Assembly: GCA_023333565.1 (NCBI GenBank) | Contig: JAJKFH010002273.1 | Coordinates: 62,001-126,000 of the forward strand | Source: Puffinus mauretanicus | Taxonomy: Eukaryota > Chordata > Aves > Procellariiformes > Procellariidae | Direction of reading: 5' to 3' | DNA length: 64,000 bases | Part shown: positions 59,306 to 64,000 of the stretch, piece after piece | Position numbering within the stretch: the first letter of the stretch is position 1 | Layout: every line of letters starts with the position of its first letter | The notes under the pieces: model-generated | Databases searched by the model: none | What the model saw: only the letters and a program-made list of their open reading frames with translations | What the model was told of the DNA's origin: nothing | Translations under genes and position numbers: made by a program

Positions 59306-62300
59306 TTAAAGCCATCTTCTGTAGTTCAGGACCATGTTAAGGTACATCAGACACATTGAAAAATAAAATCATGTTTATGTGTGTATATGGTGTGTCACCT
59401 ACATTGTTTTCCTTTTTTTTTTTTCCCCTGGATGACTAGTCCTTTCTGGGTAATATATTCTCTGATAATTGTCATTCATAACTACGTATTCCTGTATACC
59501 CTACAGCTATAATGCTCAAAGAAATGATCAAGTCAGATCTTGCAAACTCCTCAAGGATTTCATAAGGTGGTTTGTGGAAGGGAAAGAGGAACATGCAAAT
59601 ACAACTTTGTTACAGAAAGTGGTACTGATGTTCAGTACAGATCAATAATTATTTTGAGTTTCTATTTAGCCACTGCTTTCCCAGTGGGATTTGATGGGGT
59701 AGAATGCTTCTAAAAGTCTTGTCCTTCAGATAAGGTTAGAAGTCATGTTGCAAGTAGTGGTATTCGTTATTACTCTGGATTCTTTTCCACGGTAGTAAGG
59801 TTATCTTTTACTTACAATATGCTTACTTAAATCCTTTTTGAATATATATATTATCATGGCTTTTCAGTCATTGCTGTAATGCTTTGTATGCCCAGAAGAC
59901 ACTGTCAGAACAGACGGTTCAGTACTTTTATTAGCTGCAGGTTAGTGTGAATAGGGAGTGTAAAGTGTTTGTGTGATACCTGTTTCACACTGAATATGCT
60001 CACTCAGAAGACTAAATCATAAAATAATGGTATTTCATTGTATTTGCATTTTGATACCAACATAACAAATATGGTAATTCTCCTTCTAACCATATGCTGT
60101 TCAATGGCTGTTCATTCTTGAAAGGACATGCATTTTAATGACAGCTAAAATAATTTATGTGCATAGAGTAGTCCGCAAATTGACATAGCTCTTTGAGAAG
60201 AAAAATACTCAATAAACATTTTTGTTTGTTTTTAACTTGGAATATACTTGATTTATTCAACTGGCTAAATCAACAGAGGTGCTTTATTGAGTGACCCTAA
60301 GTTATTTTTATATACCATAAAATGAAGTTTGAGGTAAGAGTAACCAGCTTAATTGAAAAAAATAGCGACTTAGGATTTTTTTCCATTGTGGACAGTATAA
60401 CATAAACGTTCTCAAATGTATTAATGTAATTAGCTGCATCTTAAAGGAAAAGGGAGTCTACATATTTCACTCTCAGCTGAAATAATAAGACATATCAGTT
60501 CTCAGGAACAGGATGTAAAAGTCTAAAAATAAAATTTCAGTAAACAACTCTTTTATTTTTTCTTTTTTTTTTTCTTTTTTTGGCAGGAGGGACATCTTTG
60601 ATTTAAAAATTACTTTTGTAAAGTAGGACAATAGAGACAACAAGCTATCTATGGACATATCCCAATTAAGAGTATTGCACTGTATTGATTTGATAACCCA
60701 TTAGCACTCTTATGTGGTTTTATCCTTCAGGACAACTTTCTTCTTCCTGTAGGAAAATGATTTGCTTTCATTTCTTCAGGGGATCTTTGGTTACATTTAT
60801 CATACTTGGTATGAAATTTCACATGCTGTTCTTGAATCTAATTTATCATATATTTTAGTTTATGTAAATTCTAAATTTGCTGTCTTTTCAGAATTTTTTT
60901 ATGAGATATTATCTCCATCCAGGAAACAAATTAAGTTCACTTCTTCTTTACTGCATACTCATGCATTTTGTTTTTCTGGAATAACACACTTTTTTTTATT
61001 GTGTTGCTGTCTGTATAGTGTGAACCAGGACATCCTGGCTATTCTGGCTTTTCTTAAGCCTAAGAAACAATTAATCTGCTCCTGAAAATGTTTATCTGAT
61101 GTCTGCTTTGCTGAGTCAGTCTTTGGAGCAACCATAGCTGAGAATCCGATAAACCTTTCAGGCTGCAAAAATTACTTTTCCCCTTGTATGCGTATTTAAC
61201 ATATGACAGTTGCTTGAAACATAACCTGAAGCAGTTGCCCAAATGGAGCTGCTGTGTGTCAGTACTATACTAGTATATCTTTTCTGCTCTCTTCCCACAC
61301 ATATTCTAGTGTACAAATAGGACAGGAATGTGACACTGACCCAAAAAAAAAAAAAAAAAAAAAAAGCCTGATATATTTGTTGAAAATGATTACATTCCAT
61401 ACCTAAAGATATGTAGCCCACAGCTGTCTCATATACAAATGAGAAAAAACAACTTCTTACCTTTTTTCTTCAGTCACATAATGTTAATTTGATATTATTG
61501 CAGTTTATTCTATTTTAATTTGCTCCTTCATCTTCACCAGTCTGGAAATACTAGTTTCTCACTGGAATCTCTTACCTTCTATTTTTTTAAAGAAACAGCA
61601 TAAAAAAGAGAATTATGCAACAGTGTCAAATTCACTTTTTCAGGCTGTTATAAACTCTTTTTATAGATTGAAAGTGATCTCTAGGGCATGTGTTAGAATA
61701 ACACTGCTCAAATTTGAAATGTTTTTTGGACTGTGAATCATTCACTTGTGTCTAGTTTTTCTGGGGATTATCCTTCTATTCCCTTTTGTTTCTCTTTAAA
61801 TACATTACAGATATTTACTGCATTAGGACCTAGCAAACAAACAAAACAAAGACAAGGTTTGCAGTTTTTTCACTGCCTTTTTTTTTTTCTATTTTACATT
61901 TTTTAGTACATTACCCTCAAATCTGAGTGTGCATGGAGATGTCTTCTTTCTCACTGGCTGCTTTTTTTCTGTCCAGTATGTTCACTAATTTCAGTCATAA
62001 GCAGAAGTTAAATAATCACATATTTCCCTTCTGCCATTTTTCTCCTTCTTGTTATTACTGTCCTCAGGAAAAAATAAACATGTTTTCAAATAGAATTCAA
62101 AAACACAAATGAAGGAGCAAAATGTGTGAATTTTTAATCTACAGAAATATTCAACTATTGCAAATAACATGAAAATGCTTGGATCCAGCAAGTAGTTGCA
62201 TAACATTGGAGAAGCTATGCTGAGGGTGATGGATCACCTATCTAGATTGAAGATAATGACGTGGAAATGAATTGTTCTGAGCAAAAAAGTAAAACAGAAT

Positions 62301-62981
62301 GAATTTATCCTACAGACATCATTTTGGTTTTCTTTTTGTTGGAAAGCTGAAACTGGTTGCCCTTAACCCAAAGGTATCAATTTTTGTCTCGCAATTACTC
62401 CATATAGTTTTTTGGACTGCTTTTGGGAATTTTTTGTTTTTTCTTTCCCAATCTTGCTTGGTCCAGTTTTGCTTTTGTATGGGTTTGCTTTCACTTCAGA
62501 AAAAGTTGCAGTGGGAAGTATTCCTCTTAGCATCTTCAGTTTCCTGGAATGATAGCAGCATCCAGATGTTTGAGAGACTTCTAGTCAAACTTAGTTGGTA
62601 TCACTAAGATGAAATTTCTTCACTGGCTTGCTTTGGCTTATTTCACAACTGTTAAGATTTAGCTTGCTTTGAGCCCAACAGAGAGCAGATCTAGCATGTG
62701 GTACTTAGTCCCAGGAATATTACACGAAGTTACAACAGGCTTAGTATTTCTAGCTACTGGCTTGAAGTGCAGATATAGGCCTCCATAAGTCACTGAATCA
62801 ACAACTGGAATTGTATGGGGTTTATCTATGAAAGAAGACTTGCTCATTGTTTATCACAATGTTGAAGTGTCAGAGTCGAGCAAGGTTATTATCTTCATTC
62901 ACTGGGGCTGGTTGTGCTGATGTGGAGGCACAAGAGCTTTGTTGAAGGGCTGGAGTGTCAAAGTGTGGTTGTGATTGTTTC
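59306..62981. other. Background, no gene recognised
   Basis: AT-rich sequence with T-runs near 59410 and 60560-60580 and an A23 run at 61343-61365. The forward frame 60762-61085 (107 codons) and the forward frame 62299-62607 (102 codons) have no recognised homology. Confidence 0.5.
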
Positions 62982-63710
62982 GCAGAATCACAGACCGATT
63001 GAGGTTGGCAGGGACCTCTGGAGGGCATCTCATCCAACCTGCCCTGTTCAAGCAGGGCCACCTAGAGCTGGTTGCCCAGGACCATGTGCAGATGGCTTCT
63101 GAATATCTCCAATGATGGAGAGTCCACAACCTCTCTGGGCAACCTGTGCCAGTGCTCAGTCACCCTCCCAGTGAAAAAGTGTTTCCTGACGTTCAGACAA
63201 AACCTCCTGTGTTTCAGTTTGTGCCCATTGCCTCTGGTCTTGTCACTGGGCACCACTGAAAAGAGCCTGGCTCTGTCCTCTTTGCACCTTCCCTTCAGAT
63301 ATTTATATACATAGATGAGATCCCCCAAGACTTTTTTTCTCTAGGCTAAACAACCCCAGCTCTCTCAGCCTTTCCTCATAGGAGAGAGGCCTCAGTCCCT
63401 TTATTATCTTCTGTTTGTTTTACTGTCTCCACTATGTCCATCTCTCTCTTGCACTGAAAAGCCCAAAACTGGACCCAGCACTCCAGGTGTAGCCTCGCCA
63501 GTGCCGAGTAGAGGGGAAGGATCACCTCCCTCGACCTGCTGGCAACACTCCTCCTAATGCAGCCCAGGATGCCTTTGGCCATCTTTGCAGCAAGGGCACA
63601 AGGGCACATTGTTGGCTCATGTTCAACCTGGCATCCACCAGAACCCCAGATCCTTTTCTGCCAAGCTGCTTTCCAGCTGGGTGGTCCCCAGGAGGTATTG
63701 GTGCTCACTT
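62982..63710 (-). mobile_element. CR1 LINE 3' fragment, reverse strand
   Basis: The 3' end lies near 62982 (AGAATCACAGACCG, a decayed tail), and the copy extends on the minus strand through the 3' UTR and the last ~200 codons of ORF2. Recognisable peptides include [19 protein letters not shown] and [15 protein letters not shown] (63328-63062), and [14 protein letters not shown] (63816-63376 region). It belongs to a different, older CR1 subfamily from the 9.6-kb copy. Frameshifts break the reading frame. Confidence 0.9.
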
Positions 63711-64000
63711 TGGTGCTGTGAGGGATCAACTTTTCTATATACAATGCAATATCCATAGTTATTTGAATTAAAGGAAACAAAATGGGTGTGGAATTTGACA
63801 AGCTTTTGGATTGCATTGCATACCATTACCTCCATATGATAGTATGTGTGCTGTGAAGAGAAATAAATTTTCTAAAGGAAAGCTGTCAGCTAGCAACATT
63901 AGAACCCATTGAAAAGTAGAGTGAATATGGACCAACAGAATTTGAGAAGCCACCACACCAACGTTATTTAGAAATATTTTAACTTTAAAATATCAGCTTA
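63711..64000. other. Background at the window end
   Basis: No feature was recognised. The reverse frames that extend out of the CR1 fragment into this stretch have no independent support. Confidence 0.5.

Overview
The window looks like avian nuclear DNA from intronic or intergenic sequence. The evidence is several CR1 LINE copies, including one that appears full length, and a provirus whose Pol resembles avian ERV-L, with solo LTRs of the same family. The background is AT-rich and dotted with A/T homopolymers and (CAAA)n tracts. I found no host exon, tRNA, rRNA or CRISPR array that I could support. Everything that clearly encodes protein belongs to a retroelement. The species cannot be named from the sequence alone.

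Layout. 931-1192 is a CR1 3' fragment (+). 2741-6263 is a long, decayed CR1 (-). 8365-8885 is a solo ERV-L-type LTR with GGGGT target duplications. 9613-14066 is an apparently full-length CR1 (+) with a CpG-rich 5' UTR, ORF1 and ORF2. 14067-26594 is 12.5 kb of background with only simple repeats. 26595-33886 is a nearly intact ERV-L-like provirus (5' LTR, PBS, pre-gag ORF, gag, pro-pol, PPT, 3' LTR) flanked by GCAGG duplications. A solo LTR of the same family is nested inside it in reverse orientation (27727-28244, GAGTT duplications). 34932-35506 is a diverged related LTR. Older CR1 pieces lie at 39405-40025 (+) and 58795-59305 (-), and a 5'-truncated CR1 at 52838-55084 (+). A final CR1 fragment is at 62982-63710 (-).

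How the parts work together. The full-length CR1 encodes a zinc-finger, coiled-coil and SGNH-esterase-like ORF1 and an APE endonuclease plus reverse transcriptase ORF2. It is dead as it stands: ORF1 is frameshifted, ORF2 has one stop, and the first Asp of the RT motif FADD is Gly. The provirus keeps protease, RT, RNase H and integrase active-site motifs in one frame. Gag and pol are separated by one in-frame TAG, and pol carries one TAA. No env frame was seen.

The least expected feature is a 141-codon hydrophobic frame with about three predicted membrane helices between the primer binding site and gag. It overlaps the gag start by 29 bases. The gag N-terminal region also carries nine tandem ten-residue Thr-rich repeats. 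The nested reverse LTR and the 5' LTR form a ~518-bp inverted pair enclosing the PBS and the membrane ORF.
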